A DNA stretch of 64,000 bases from Pseudomonadales bacterium (GCA_024234165.1 JACKOP010000003.1:124001-188000), one strand, 5' to 3'. Positions 45,571 through 54,489 are shown, counted from the stretch's first letter. The notes: generated from the sequence alone by a model not told the origin. A program made the numbers and translations.

Positions 45571-46137
45571 GTGCCCCTGCTGAACCGCCTGCACCTCGAG
45601 CGTGCCGTGCGCGTGCTGCGTGGCGGCGGTGTGATCGCCCATGCGACCGAAGGGGTATGGGGGCTGGCCTGCGACCCTGCCGTGCCGCAGGCCGTGACGC
45701 GGATCGTGCAGCTCAAGGGCCGGCGCGCCGACAAGGGATTCATCCTCGTTGCGGGCAGCGCGCGCCAGGTGATGCCGTTGCTCGCTCACCTCGATGCCAC
45801 GCAGCGTGACGCCGTCTTGCGGAGCTGGCCAGGCCCGGTCACGTGGATCGTTCCCGCAGTCCAGGAAGTGCCGCGCTGGATCACTGGCAAACATCGCAGC
45901 ATCGCGATCAGGGTGAGCGATCACTATCAGGTCGCAGCGCTTTGCGAGCTGTTTGGCGGGCCGCTATTGTCCACATCGGCGAACCTGCACGGGCGCCCGC
46001 CCGCGCGTACGGCGCTCGGGGTACGACACTGCTTCCGGGGCGGCATCGATTATGTGCTCCCGGGGGAACTGGGCGGGCGGCGTCGCCCCAGTGCGATCCG
46101 GGATGCTGTGAGCGGACGCGTGCTGCGTCCGGGCTGA
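45571..46137 (+). CDS. tsaC: Threonylcarbamoyl-AMP synthase TsaC
   Basis: 188-residue YrdC/Sua5-fold enzyme making threonylcarbamoyl-AMP for the t6A37 modification of ANN-decoding tRNAs. GGGVIAHATEGVWGLACDP, the LKGRRADKGFILV ligand motif and PLLSTSANLHGRPP are family blocks. Start is GTG at 45571 with GGAG 7 nt upstream. Length near E. coli (190). Confidence 0.94.
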   Translation: MPLLNRLHLERAVRVLRGGGVIAHATEGVWGLACDPAVPQAVTRIVQLKGRRADKGFILVAGSARQVMPLLAHLDATQRDAVLRSWPGPVTWIVPAVQEVPRWITGKHRSIAIRVSDHYQVAALCELFGGPLLSTSANLHGRPPARTALGVRHCFRGGIDYVLPGELGGRRRPSAIRDAVSGRVLRPG

Positions 46138-46164
46138 TTTGCTCGACGACGAGGTGTGCCGAAG

Positions 46165-47079
46165 ATGAGCGATGTGGTGGTCGACGTGAACGCAGTGGAG
46201 CGCTATCTGCGCACGCTGCAGGATCGACTGTGCGCGGGGCTGGCGGCGCTCGATGGCAGGGCCGGGTTTCGCGAGGACGGCTGGCAGCGTCCGGGTGGTG
46301 GTGGCGGGCTCACCCGTGTGCTGGCGGGAGGGCGTGTGTTCGAGCAGGCTGGAGTGAACTTCTCGCGTATCGAGGGAGACGCACTGCCGCCGGCGGCCAC
46401 CGCGAGACGGCCCGAGCTTGCGGGCTGCGCGTTCACGGCCACCGGTGTTTCGCTGGTCGTGCATCCGCTCAATCCCTACGTGCCGACCTCGCATGCCAAC
46501 GTGCGCTGCTTTGTTGCCACCCGGCCCGGAGCGCAGCCGGTATGGTGGTTCGGTGGTGGCTACGACCTCACCCCGTATTACGGTTTTCGCGAAGACTGCG
46601 AGCACTGGCATCGTTGCGCGCGCCGCGCCTGCGAACCCTTCGGCGCCGAGGTATACCCGCGGTTCAAGCACTGGTGTGACGAGTATTTCCATCTGAAGCA
46701 TCGTGGCGAGCCGCGCGGCATCGGCGGGCTGTTCTTCGACGACCTCGACGACTGGGGCTTCGCGCGCTGTTTCGAGTTCCTGCGCGCCGTCGGCGACTCC
46801 TATCTCGACGCCTATGCGCCGATCGTGCGACGTCGTGAGCCGCTGCCGTGGACCCAGCGCGAGCGCGATTTCCAGCTCTACAGGCGCGGCCGTTACGTGG
46901 AATTCAACCTCGTGCACGATCGTGGCACGCTGTTCGGGCTGCAGTCGGGGGGGCGTACCGAGTCGATCCTGATGTCGCTGCCACCGCTGGTGCGCTGGGA
47001 GTACGACTGGCACGCCGAGCCGGGCAGCCCGGAGGCAGAACTGCTGACGACCTATCTGAAGCGGCAGGACTGGACATGA
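46165..47079 (+). CDS. hemF: Oxygen-dependent coproporphyrinogen III oxidase
   Basis: 304-residue aerobic HemF that decarboxylates coproporphyrinogen III to protoporphyrinogen IX. GVSLVVHPLNPYVPTSHANV, WWFGGGYDLTPYY, FKHWCDEYF, FNLVHDRGTLFGLQSGGR and LMSLPPLVRWEYDW are classical signatures. The ATG at 46165 is used; a GTG at 46156 is possible. 27 nt after tsaC. In Pseudomonas a quinone oxidoreductase (qor) often lies between tsaC and hemF; it is absent. Confidence 0.97.
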   Translation: MSDVVVDVNAVERYLRTLQDRLCAGLAALDGRAGFREDGWQRPGGGGGLTRVLAGGRVFEQAGVNFSRIEGDALPPAATARRPELAGCAFTATGVSLVVHPLNPYVPTSHANVRCFVATRPGAQPVWWFGGGYDLTPYYGFREDCEHWHRCARRACEPFGAEVYPRFKHWCDEYFHLKHRGEPRGIGGLFFDDLDDWGFARCFEFLRAVGDSYLDAYAPIVRRREPLPWTQRERDFQLYRRGRYVEFNLVHDRGTLFGLQSGGRTESILMSLPPLVRWEYDWHAEPGSPEAELLTTYLKRQDWT

Positions 47080-47104
47080 AGCGCCAGTGCAGGAGCGACC
47101 CACG

Positions 47105-48421
47105 ATGAGCGACCGCTACGTCGTTGTCGGCAACCCGGTTGCACATTCGCGTTCGCCGCTGATCCATACGCGCTTTGCGTTGGCGAACGGGCAGGACATG
47201 GAATACCGCCGGCTGCTGGTACCACGGGATGGTTTCGAGCAGGCTGCGACCCGCTTTTTTGCCGATGGCGGCAAGGGCATGAACGTGACCGTACCGTTCA
47301 AGCTCGATGCATTCCGGTTTGCACAACGTCCGAGTGCACGTGCCGCGCGCGCGGGCGCGGTCAACACGTTGTGGATCGCCGAAGGTCGTGTCCATGGTGA
47401 CAACACCGACGGTCCTGGCCTGGTGCGCGATCTGGTCGACAACCACGGCTGGACGCTGCAGGGTGCGCGGCTGCTGCTGCTCGGTGCCGGCGGTGCGGTG
47501 CGCGGCGTGCTCGCGCCGTTGCTCGCGTGCGGGCCGGCGGCAGTCACGATCGTCAACCGCAACGCCGAACGTGCGTGCGAGCTTGCCGCCTCGTTTGCCG
47601 ATGCGGGCAAGGTCACTGGCTGCGGCTACGATGCGCTCGCGCTGGCCGGTTCCGGCAGCTTCGATCTGGTGATCAACGGTACCAGCGCGAGTCTGCAGCA
47701 AGAGGTGCCACCGGTCCCGGACGCGGTGCTGGTCGGTGCTGCCTGTTACGACATGGCTTATGCAGACAGGCCCACCGCATTCCTTGCAGCTGCGGCCGCG
47801 GCCGGGGCGCGTGCCTGCGCCGACGGTCTGGGGATGCTGGTCGAGCAGGCGGCAGAAGCCTTCCTGTTGTGGCGCGGCATACGTCCCGCCACCGCCAGGC
47901 TGATCCGTGATCTGCGCCGTGGTGTGCTGATCCGCGCAGCACACGGCAGCGACGATTCGCGCGCGTTGGCGGGGCTGCTTCATGAGTACCGACAGTGCAT
48001 CGGTGTAGAGCCCGGTGCACCGGGTGCCGGCGTCGAGCGCCTGCCACCATCCAGCCCAGGCGATTTCGCGGCGCCCGGTGAAATCGCGCTGCTCGCGCTG
48101 TGCGGCGAGGAAGCTGCGGGCTGCGTCAGCGTGTTGGCGCTCGGTGAAGGTGCCTGCGAGATGAGGCAGCTCTGGGTGCGCCCTGCGTATCGTGGCGGTG
48201 GCACCGGCCGTGCGCTGGCGTCTGCCGCGATCACGGCGGCGCGGGCTGCGGGTTGGCGTACGATGCGCTTCGTCCTGCAGGCGGGCCAGCACGAGGCGGC
48301 GACGCTGTTGCCGACGCTGGACTTTCGCCCGCGAGCGTCATATCACGAAGGTGCGCTAGCCCCCCGGCTGCTGTGGGAGCTCGAACTGGGGGTTGCGAGC
48401 ATGAAGGAGGAATCACGATGA
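47105..48421 (+). CDS. aroE: Shikimate dehydrogenase fused to a C-terminal GNAT acetyltransferase domain
   Basis: 438 residues in one open frame. Residues 1-273 are a complete AroE: VGNPVAHSRSPLIH, MNVTVPFK with catalytic Lys66, GDNTDGPGL with catalytic Asp102, NADP-binding LLLGAGGAVRGVLAPLL followed by NRN, and the closing ADGLGMLVEQAAEAFLLW. AroE reduces 3-dehydroshikimate with NADPH. Usual AroE ends near 272. Residues about 275-438 form a GNAT domain: RQLWVRPAYRGGGTGRALA (359-369 is the acetyl-CoA pyrophosphate loop) and LQAGQHEAATLLPTLDFRPR. No stop or frameshift separates the parts. The acetyl acceptor is unknown. 25 nt after hemF; its stop overlaps the yheV start (ATGA). Confidence 0.9.
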   Translation: MSDRYVVVGNPVAHSRSPLIHTRFALANGQDMEYRRLLVPRDGFEQAATRFFADGGKGMNVTVPFKLDAFRFAQRPSARAARAGAVNTLWIAEGRVHGDNTDGPGLVRDLVDNHGWTLQGARLLLLGAGGAVRGVLAPLLACGPAAVTIVNRNAERACELAASFADAGKVTGCGYDALALAGSGSFDLVINGTSASLQQEVPPVPDAVLVGAACYDMAYADRPTAFLAAAAAAGARACADGLGMLVEQAAEAFLLWRGIRPATARLIRDLRRGVLIRAAHGSDDSRALAGLLHEYRQCIGVEPGAPGAGVERLPPSSPGDFAAPGEIALLALCGEEAAGCVSVLALGEGACEMRQLWVRPAYRGGGTGRALASAAITAARAAGWRTMRFVLQAGQHEAATLLPTLDFRPRASYHEGALAPRLLWELELGVASMKEESR

Positions 48422-48645
48422 GCCATGTGCGTCGTTTCATCGCCGGTGCGGCATGCCCGTCCTGCGGCGGCATCGACAAGCTGTTCGTCATCGCCAACGA
48501 CGAGCAGATGATCTGCGAGTGTGTCGCCTGCGGCTTTCGCGACAGTCGTGCGCGTGACGCCGAGCCGGGAACGCCCGAGTATGCGCGTGGCCTCGGGCAG
48601 AGTCGCCCCGATGAGCCACAGGTCGTGCGCATCGTCGAACCCTGA
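48418..48645 (+). CDS. yheV: YheV-family zinc-ribbon protein
   Basis: 75-residue small protein. RRFIAGAACPSCGGIDKLFV and CECVACGFRDS give two CxxC pairs, a probable zinc ribbon, and the arrangement matches E. coli YheV (DUF2387). Function unknown. It begins by ATGA overlap with the aroE fusion gene and ends the tsaC-hemF-aroE run. Confidence 0.85.
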   Translation: MSHVRRFIAGAACPSCGGIDKLFVIANDEQMICECVACGFRDSRARDAEPGTPEYARGLGQSRPDEPQVVRIVEP

Positions 48646-48680
48646 AGTGGAAAGCGTACGGTAGATCGCACTCCCGGGGG

Positions 48681-48749
48681 TGTCGCAAAACATCACGAGG
48701 CGCGTTGTCATGTGCCGGTCATGTCAGTGTGCGAGAGGCTCTTGCGACA
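48681..48749. repeat. Short intergenic inverted-repeat element, copy B
   Basis: TGTCGCAAAA (48681-48690) and TCTTGCGACA (48740-48749), one mismatch between the arms. The termini equal those of the 160-bp element after gyrB, but the interior is shorter and different (it holds the direct repeat GTCATGT). It lies between the convergent yheV and znuB genes, 35 bp and 6 bp from their stops, so it might also serve as a two-way terminator. Confidence 0.5.
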
Positions 48750-48755
48750 GACTCT

Positions 48756-49541
48756 TCAGCGCCAGCGCGCCAGTGCATGCGTGAAGACGAACAGCACGCA
48801 GGCAGCGCCCGCGACCGACGGGCCGGCCGGGGTGTCGAACACATACGAGGACCACAGGCCGACACCGACGGCCAGGCTGCCGAGCAGCGCGCCGCCAAGC
48901 GCCATCTGCTCGGGTGAGCGTGCGAACGCACGGGCGGCTGCCGCCGGGATGATCATCAGTGCGGTGATCAGCAATGCGCCGATCACCTGCATCGCGACTC
49001 CGACCAGGGCGGCGAATGCCAGCATCTGCAACAGACGCAGTCGTTCGACGGCGACGCCCTCGATGCGGGCGAGTTCCTCGTCGACTGCCATCGACAACCA
49101 GGCATGCCAGCAGGTCCTCGCCACCAGCGCCGTGCACAGCCCGACCGCGCAGATCACACCGATGTCGGTGTACGAGACCGCGAGCAGGTCGCCGAACAGA
49201 TAGCTTTCCAGGCTGGCCCGCCGCGGCGAGAGCACCGATACGGCGATGATGCCGAAGGCCAGCGTGCCGTGTGCGATTACGGCCAGCAGCGTGTCGGAGG
49301 CGAGCAAGCGGCTGCGCTGCAGGCGTGCGAAACCCAGCGCAACCAGCAGGCACAGGATCAGTGCGCCGACGGTCAGGTCGATACCGAGGAACAGGCCGAG
49401 TGCGACGCCGAGCAGGGATCCGTGAGCCAGCGTGTCGCCGAAAAAAGCCATCCGTCGCCACACGAGAAAACTGCCGAGCGCACCGCCCGTCAGTGCGATC
49501 GCGATGCCTGCGATCAGTGCACGCAGCAGGAAATCATCCAT
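48756..49541 (-). CDS. znuB: Zinc ABC transporter permease ZnuB
   Basis: 261-residue inner-membrane permease of the ABC-3 family. Seven or eight hydrophobic segments; conserved VWRRMAFFGDTLAHGSLLGVALG, family-typical SYLFGDLLAVS, and QVIGALLITALMIIPAAAAR. The ATG at 49541 overlaps the end of znuC by 8 nt. With ZnuC and ZnuA it forms the high-affinity Zn uptake system. Confidence 0.95.
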   Translation of the reverse strand: MDDFLLRALIAGIAIALTGGALGSFLVWRRMAFFGDTLAHGSLLGVALGLFLGIDLTVGALILCLLVALGFARLQRSRLLASDTLLAVIAHGTLAFGIIAVSVLSPRRASLESYLFGDLLAVSYTDIGVICAVGLCTALVARTCWHAWLSMAVDEELARIEGVAVERLRLLQMLAFAALVGVAMQVIGALLITALMIIPAAAARAFARSPEQMALGGALLGSLAVGVGLWSSYVFDTPAGPSVAGAACVLFVFTHALARWR

Positions 49542-50286
49542 GCCCGTCGCCCACCACCTGCCCGTGGATGTCGTGCTCGTGGTCGTGATGGTGTGCGTAA
49601 AGGGCCAGGCCATCGACTGCACGGCGCCCGAACAGTTGCAGGAACTCCGGGTGTGCGCCGACCACTTCCGGCTTGCCGACACAGCAGACGTGCCGGTTCA
49701 GGCACAGCACGGTATCCGTGGCGGCCATCACCAGGTGCAGGTCGTGCGAGATCATCAGCACGGCACAGCCGTGGCGCCTGCGCACCGTATCGATCAGCCG
49801 GTACAACTCGGCCTGTCCGCTGACATCCACGCCCTGGGCCGGTTCGTCGAGCACCAGCAGTTGCGGTTTGCGTAACAGGGCGCGCGCCAGCAGCACCCGC
49901 TGGAATTCGCCACCCGACACGGCCGCCAGCGGCGCATCGAGCAACCCGCCGATGCCGATCTCGGCAGCCGTCGCGGCGAGTGCGGCAGGGTTGCGTTCGG
50001 CGAGGCGCAGGAACCGCCTCACGTCGAGCGGCAGGCTGGGGTCGATCGCGAGCCGTTGTGGCATGTAGCCGATCCGCAGTCCGGGTCGGCGCCATACGCT
50101 GCCGCTGCTCGGTGTGATGAGTCCCATCAGCACGCGCAGCAACGAGGTCTTGCCGGCACCGTTCGGCCCGATGATGGTCAGGATCTCGCCCTCGAACAGC
50201 GTCAGCGATACGCGGCTCAGGATCGCTTCTCCCCGAACCTGCCAGTCGACCTCGTGCGCTTCCAGGAGGCGTTCTGCACTGTTCAT
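49534..50286 (-). CDS. znuC: Zinc ABC transporter ATP-binding protein ZnuC
   Basis: 250-residue ABC ATPase. Walker A GPNGAGKTSLLRVLMG, Q-loop region YMPQRLAID, signature VSGGEFQRVLLARALL, Walker B LLVLDEPAQGVD and the H-loop SHDLHLVMA are intact. ATG at 50286 overlaps the zur stop by 4 nt; longer readings cross zur and are shadows. The gene order zur-znuC-znuB is a Zur-controlled operon. Confidence 0.96.
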   Translation of the reverse strand: MNSAERLLEAHEVDWQVRGEAILSRVSLTLFEGEILTIIGPNGAGKTSLLRVLMGLITPSSGSVWRRPGLRIGYMPQRLAIDPSLPLDVRRFLRLAERNPAALAATAAEIGIGGLLDAPLAAVSGGEFQRVLLARALLRKPQLLVLDEPAQGVDVSGQAELYRLIDTVRRRHGCAVLMISHDLHLVMAATDTVLCLNRHVCCVGKPEVVGAHPEFLQLFGRRAVDGLALYAHHHDHEHDIHGQVVGDGHG

Positions 50287-50804
50287 GGTGAAGCGCTGCT
50301 GCTGCAGGCAGGACACAGCCCGAGCACTTCCAGCGTCATCGACTCGACGCGAAAGCCGACTCCGCTGGCGTAAACATCCACCACCTGACGGATCGATGGC
50401 TGTTCGGTCTCGAGGGTGCGGCCGCAACCACGGCATATGTACAACTCGTGGTCGTGCGGGCCGACCCCGATCTGACAGCCGATGTATGCGTTGAGTGACT
50501 CGACCCGATGCACCAGTCCTTGTTCGCACAGGAACTCCAGGGTGCGATACACCGTCGGTGGACCGGGCCGGCGTTTGCCGTCCGTGCCACCGAGCAGGTC
50601 GAGCAGCGCGTAGGCACCCACCGGTCGGTGGCTTTGCCAGACCAGACGCAACACCTGCTCGCGCAGGCCCGTGAGTCGCGCGCCACGTTCGCGGCAGGCA
50701 CTTCGCGCTCGTGCCAACGCATCCTCGATGCAACGGGCATGGTCGTGCACCGCGAACGCGGTAACTGCAGGCGCAGCGTCGGCAGTCGTCAATGACCTGT
50801 TCAT
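50283..50804 (-). CDS. zur: Zinc uptake regulator Zur (Fur family)
   Basis: 173-residue Fur-family repressor. Winged-helix DNA-binding part GARLTGLREQVLRLVWQSHR and GPPTVYRTLEFLCEQGLVHR; metal-binding part GPHDHELYICRGCGRTLE and C-terminal CPAC, giving the two CxxC pairs of the structural zinc site. Identity as Zur rather than Fur rests on linkage to znuABC and the operator in front of it. ATG at 50804; first gene of zur-znuC-znuB. Confidence 0.95.
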   Translation of the reverse strand: MNRSLTTADAAPAVTAFAVHDHARCIEDALARARSACRERGARLTGLREQVLRLVWQSHRPVGAYALLDLLGGTDGKRRPGPPTVYRTLEFLCEQGLVHRVESLNAYIGCQIGVGPHDHELYICRGCGRTLETEQPSIRQVVDVYASGVGFRVESMTLEVLGLCPACSSSASP

Positions 50805-50807
50805 CGC

Positions 50808-50820
50808 GTTATATTGTAAC
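50808..50820. promoter_or_regulatory. Zur box in the zur/znuA divergent promoter region
   Basis: GTTATATTGTAAC, an imperfect palindrome that differs by one base from the Zur core GTTATANTATAAC. It lies in the 37-nt gap between the zur start (50804, minus) and the znuA start (50842, plus), so zinc-loaded Zur bound here would shut both transcripts. Confidence 0.75.
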
Positions 50821-50841
50821 TCCATCTTCCGGAGACCGCGC

Positions 50842-51744
50842 ATGCCCCCACGCATCGTCGCGCGAACTGCAGGCTTGCTGCTGCTTCTGCTTGCCTGCGC
50901 CGGGCCGGTGCGCGCTGCAAACGCAGAGCGGCCGCTGGTCGTGGGGAGCATTCGCCCGCTGTACCTGATCGTGCTCGCCGTGGCGGGAAATCGCGTCGAC
51001 GCGCGGCAATTGCTCGACGCAGGCAGCTCGGCACACGATTTCGCGCTGCGCCCCTCGCAGTTGCGGCTGCTCAGCGATGCGCGGCAGGTGTTCTGGATCG
51101 ATCCGGCACTCGAGCATCCCTTGCAGCCGCTGCTGGCACGGCTGCAAGGGCCGCGGCGCGACACCGCTCTGCTGCCGTTGCTTGGATTGCCCCCGCGAGC
51201 CGACGGCGTGGTCGACCCGCATGTCTGGCTGGATCCGCGTCTTGCGCTCGCGCTGGCGACGCATATCGAGCGGGTGCTGCTCGCGCGCGGCCTGATCCAG
51301 GAGGGTGAGCTGGACCTTGCCGCGTTCGCCGCGAGCATGCATGAAGCCGAAACGCGCATGGCGGCAGAACTCGCAGGGCTCGAGAAGCGACCGTTCGCGG
51401 CGATGCACGACGGCTACGGCTACTTCGTGCGCCGCTTCGCTCTGCGACCGCCGACCGTGCTGGCGCTCGATGCCGAGCAACAGGTCGGTGCGCGCACGCT
51501 TTCGCGCATGCGTCGTGAAGTGCGCGATCACGCGGCGCAGTGTCTGCTTGCCGAGCGCTCTGGCGGCAATCGGCGGCTCGCGCAGGCGATCGCCGCGGGA
51601 AGCGGGATTCCCGTGGTCGAGCTCGACTCCCTGGCGGCGGACGTGCCACCCGGGCCCGATGCGCTGGCGCGCTTCCTGGTCGACTTCGCACGTGGTGTCG
51701 CCGGGTGCCTGCGTGGCGCCGAAGCTGGCAGTGAAGCGAGGTAG
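50842..51744 (+). CDS. znuA: Zinc ABC transporter substrate-binding protein ZnuA
   Basis: 300-residue periplasmic zinc-binding protein with signal peptide (RTAGLLLLLLACAGPVRAAN). Zinc-ligand histidines fit SSAHDFALRPSQ, DPHVWLDPR and MHDGYGYFVRR. The His/Asp-rich loop seen in E. coli ZnuA between the first two ligands is missing: the sequence goes from LLGLPPRADGVV straight to DPHVW. ATG at 50842 follows GGAG by 8 nt. Polar gap of 6 nt to polA. Confidence 0.93.
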   Translation: MPPRIVARTAGLLLLLLACAGPVRAANAERPLVVGSIRPLYLIVLAVAGNRVDARQLLDAGSSAHDFALRPSQLRLLSDARQVFWIDPALEHPLQPLLARLQGPRRDTALLPLLGLPPRADGVVDPHVWLDPRLALALATHIERVLLARGLIQEGELDLAAFAASMHEAETRMAAELAGLEKRPFAAMHDGYGYFVRRFALRPPTVLALDAEQQVGARTLSRMRREVRDHAAQCLLAERSGGNRRLAQAIAAGSGIPVVELDSLAADVPPGPDALARFLVDFARGVAGCLRGAEAGSEAR

Positions 51745-51750
51745 TACACG

Positions 51751-54489
51751 ATGGCTGACGCAACACCGACCGTGCAGCCCGCCCTGATTCTCGTCGACGG
51801 TTCCTCGTACCTGTACCGCGCGTTTCACGCGTTGCCGCCGCTGATGACCGCAGCCGGTCGGCCCACCGGGGCCGTGCGTGGCGTGGTCGCGATGTTGCGC
51901 AAGCTGTGCCGCGAATACCCCGGAGTGCCGGTCGTGGCCGTATTCGACGCCAAGGGGCCGACCTTTCGCGAGCGCATCCATCCCGGCTACAAGGCGAGCC
52001 GCCCGCCGATGCCGGACGATCTGCGCGTGCAGGTCGAGCCGCTGCACGCCATCGTGCGTGCGATGGGTCTGCCACTGCTGTGCGTGTCCGATGTGGAGGC
52101 CGACGATGTGATCGGCACGCTGGCGACGCAGGCCGCGGCCGGAGGCGTGCGGGTGCTGGTCTCGACCGGAGACAAGGATCTGGCGCAACTGGTCGATGGG
52201 CACGTCACGCTGGTCAATACGATGAACGACACCTGGCTCGACGTCGCCGGTGTGCAGCAACGTTTCGGCATCGCTCCCACGCAAGTCGTCGATCTGCTGG
52301 CGTTGATGGGGGACAAGATCGACGACATTCCGGGCGTACCCGGTGTTGGCGAGAAGACGGCGCTTGCTCTGTTGCAGGCGCTCGGCAGCATCGACGCGAT
52401 CTACGCCGATCTCGACGCGGTCGCGGCGCTGCCGTTGCGTGGTGCCAGATCGTTGCGCGAGCGACTGGATGCCGGTCGCGAGCAGGCCATGCTGTCGCGC
52501 GAACTGGCGACGATCCGCACCGACGTCGTGCTCGATTACGACTGGCGTACGCTGGTCGACACGCAGCCGGATCGCGAGGCCCTGCTGCACTGGTTTGCCG
52601 AGCTCGAATTCCAGACCTGGCGCGAGGAGCTGCTGCGCGAGGACGGTACGGTTGCGGATACCGGGCCATCCGGCGCCACCGACCGCGACTATGAAGCCGT
52701 GCTCGATCGCGCGGCGCTCGAGCGCTGGGTCGCGCGCATCGCTGCCAGCGAGTGCTTTGCGATCGACACCGAGACGACCAGCCTCGATTACATGGCGGCG
52801 CGTGTGGTCGGTGTCTCGCTCGCGGTCGAGCCAGGCCAGGCTGCCTACATTCCGTTCGGGCACGACTATCTCGGTGCGCCGGAACAGCTCGATGCCGTCG
52901 AGGTCTTCGCGGCGTTGCGCCCGCTGCTCGAAACCGAACGACCGCGCAAGATCGGGCAGAACCTGAAATACGACATCAACGTGCTGGCCAACCACGGCAT
53001 CGCGCTGCGCGGGATCGGCTGGGACACCATGCTCGAGTCCTATGTGCTCGATTCGGTCGCATCGCGCCACGACATGGACACGCTCGCGCAGCGTCATCTG
53101 GGCCAGCGCACGATCCGCTACGAGGACGTTGCGGGCAAGGGCGCGAAGCAGATCGGCTTCGAGCAGGTAAAGATCGACGATGCGACGCGCTACGCGGCAG
53201 AGGACGCCGATGTCACGCTGCGCCTGCACCGGGTACTGTGGCCGCAGCTCGAACAGCAGGAGCGCCTGCGTGCGGTGTTCGAGGAAATCGAGATGCCACT
53301 GGTGCCGGTGCTGTCGCGTCTCGAGCGCCAGGGGGCGCTGATCGATGTGTCGCTGCTCTCTCGCCACAGCCATGAACTTGGCGAGAAGCTGCTCGCGATC
53401 GAGGCGCGCGCACACGCGCTGGCGGGCCAGCCGTTCAATCTGGGGTCGCCGAAGCAGTTGCAGGAAATCCTGTTCGACAAGCTCGGCCTGCCGCGCATCG
53501 GCAAGACCCCGACCGGCCAGCCGTCGACCGCCGAGCCCGTGCTGCAGGAACTCGCGGAACGCTTCGAGTTGCCGCGTGTGATCCTCGAATACCGCACGCT
53601 CGCGAAGCTGAAGTCCACCTACACCGACCGCCTGCCGCAGCAGGTGTCTGCTGCCACCGGGCGTGTGCACACCTCGTACCAGCAGGCGGTTGCCGCAACC
53701 GGGCGGCTGTCGTCGACCGACCCCAACCTGCAGAACATTCCGGTGCGCACTGCCGAGGGGCGGCGTATCCGTCAGGCTTTCATCGCGCCGCCCGGCTACC
53801 GCCTGCTCGCGGCCGACTACTCGCAGATCGAGTTGCGCATCATGGCGCATCTTTCCGGTGACCATGGTCTCATCGACGCGTTCGAGCACGGTCACGACGT
53901 GCACCGCGCGACCGCGGCAGAAGTGTTCGGCCTTGCCATCGACGCGGTCGGCGCCGATCAGCGTCGCAGTGCGAAGGCAATCAACTTCGGGCTGATCTAC
54001 GGCATGTCGGCGTTCGGTCTGGCGAAGCAGCTCGGGGTCGGGCGCGCCGAGGCGCAGGCGTACATCGATCGCTACTTTGCCCGCTATCCGGGCGTGCACG
54101 ACTACATGGACCGTACGCGCCGGCAGGCAGCGACGGATGGTTACGTCGAAACCCTGTTCGGGCGGCGGCTGTATCTGCCCGATATCCGTTCGCGCAATCC
54201 CGCCAGTCGTCAGGCGGCGGAGCGCACCGCGATCAACGCACCGATGCAGGGCAGCGCAGCCGACATCATCAAGCGCGCGATGATTGCCATCGATGCCTGG
54301 TTGCTCGACAGCGGCTTTCCGGCGCGCATGGTGCTGCAGGTGCACGACGAACTGGTGTTCGAGGTACGCGAGGATGCAGTTGCCGGACTCGGTGAGCGGG
54401 TGCGCGCGTTGATGTCCGGTGCCGCCACACTGGCGGTGGAGCTGCTCGTCGATATCGGCAGTGGCAGCACCTGGGACGAGGCGCACTGA
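51751..54489 (+). CDS. polA: DNA polymerase I
   Basis: 912-residue three-domain Pol I. The 5' nuclease (1-290) has LVDGSSYLYRAFHALPPL, VEADDVIGTLA and GDKDLAQLV. The 3'-5' exonuclease is intact: FAIDTETTSLD (Exo I), IGQNLKYDINVL (Exo II) and YAAEDADVTL (Exo III). Polymerase motifs: DYSQIELRIMAHLSGD (A), RRSAKAINFGLIYGMSAFGL (B) and QVHDELVFEV (C). It repairs and joins Okazaki fragments. Only 6 nt separate it from znuA, so it may be partly transcribed from the Zur-controlled promoter. Confidence 0.98.
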   Translation: MADATPTVQPALILVDGSSYLYRAFHALPPLMTAAGRPTGAVRGVVAMLRKLCREYPGVPVVAVFDAKGPTFRERIHPGYKASRPPMPDDLRVQVEPLHAIVRAMGLPLLCVSDVEADDVIGTLATQAAAGGVRVLVSTGDKDLAQLVDGHVTLVNTMNDTWLDVAGVQQRFGIAPTQVVDLLALMGDKIDDIPGVPGVGEKTALALLQALGSIDAIYADLDAVAALPLRGARSLRERLDAGREQAMLSRELATIRTDVVLDYDWRTLVDTQPDREALLHWFAELEFQTWREELLREDGTVADTGPSGATDRDYEAVLDRAALERWVARIAASECFAIDTETTSLDYMAARVVGVSLAVEPGQAAYIPFGHDYLGAPEQLDAVEVFAALRPLLETERPRKIGQNLKYDINVLANHGIALRGIGWDTMLESYVLDSVASRHDMDTLAQRHLGQRTIRYEDVAGKGAKQIGFEQVKIDDATRYAAEDADVTLRLHRVLWPQLEQQERLRAVFEEIEMPLVPVLSRLERQGALIDVSLLSRHSHELGEKLLAIEARAHALAGQPFNLGSPKQLQEILFDKLGLPRIGKTPTGQPSTAEPVLQELAERFELPRVILEYRTLAKLKSTYTDRLPQQVSAATGRVHTSYQQAVAATGRLSSTDPNLQNIPVRTAEGRRIRQAFIAPPGYRLLAADYSQIELRIMAHLSGDHGLIDAFEHGHDVHRATAAEVFGLAIDAVGADQRRSAKAINFGLIYGMSAFGLAKQLGVGRAEAQAYIDRYFARYPGVHDYMDRTRRQAATDGYVETLFGRRLYLPDIRSRNPASRQAAERTAINAPMQGSAADIIKRAMIAIDAWLLDSGFPARMVLQVHDELVFEVREDAVAGLGERVRALMSGAATLAVELLVDIGSGSTWDEAH

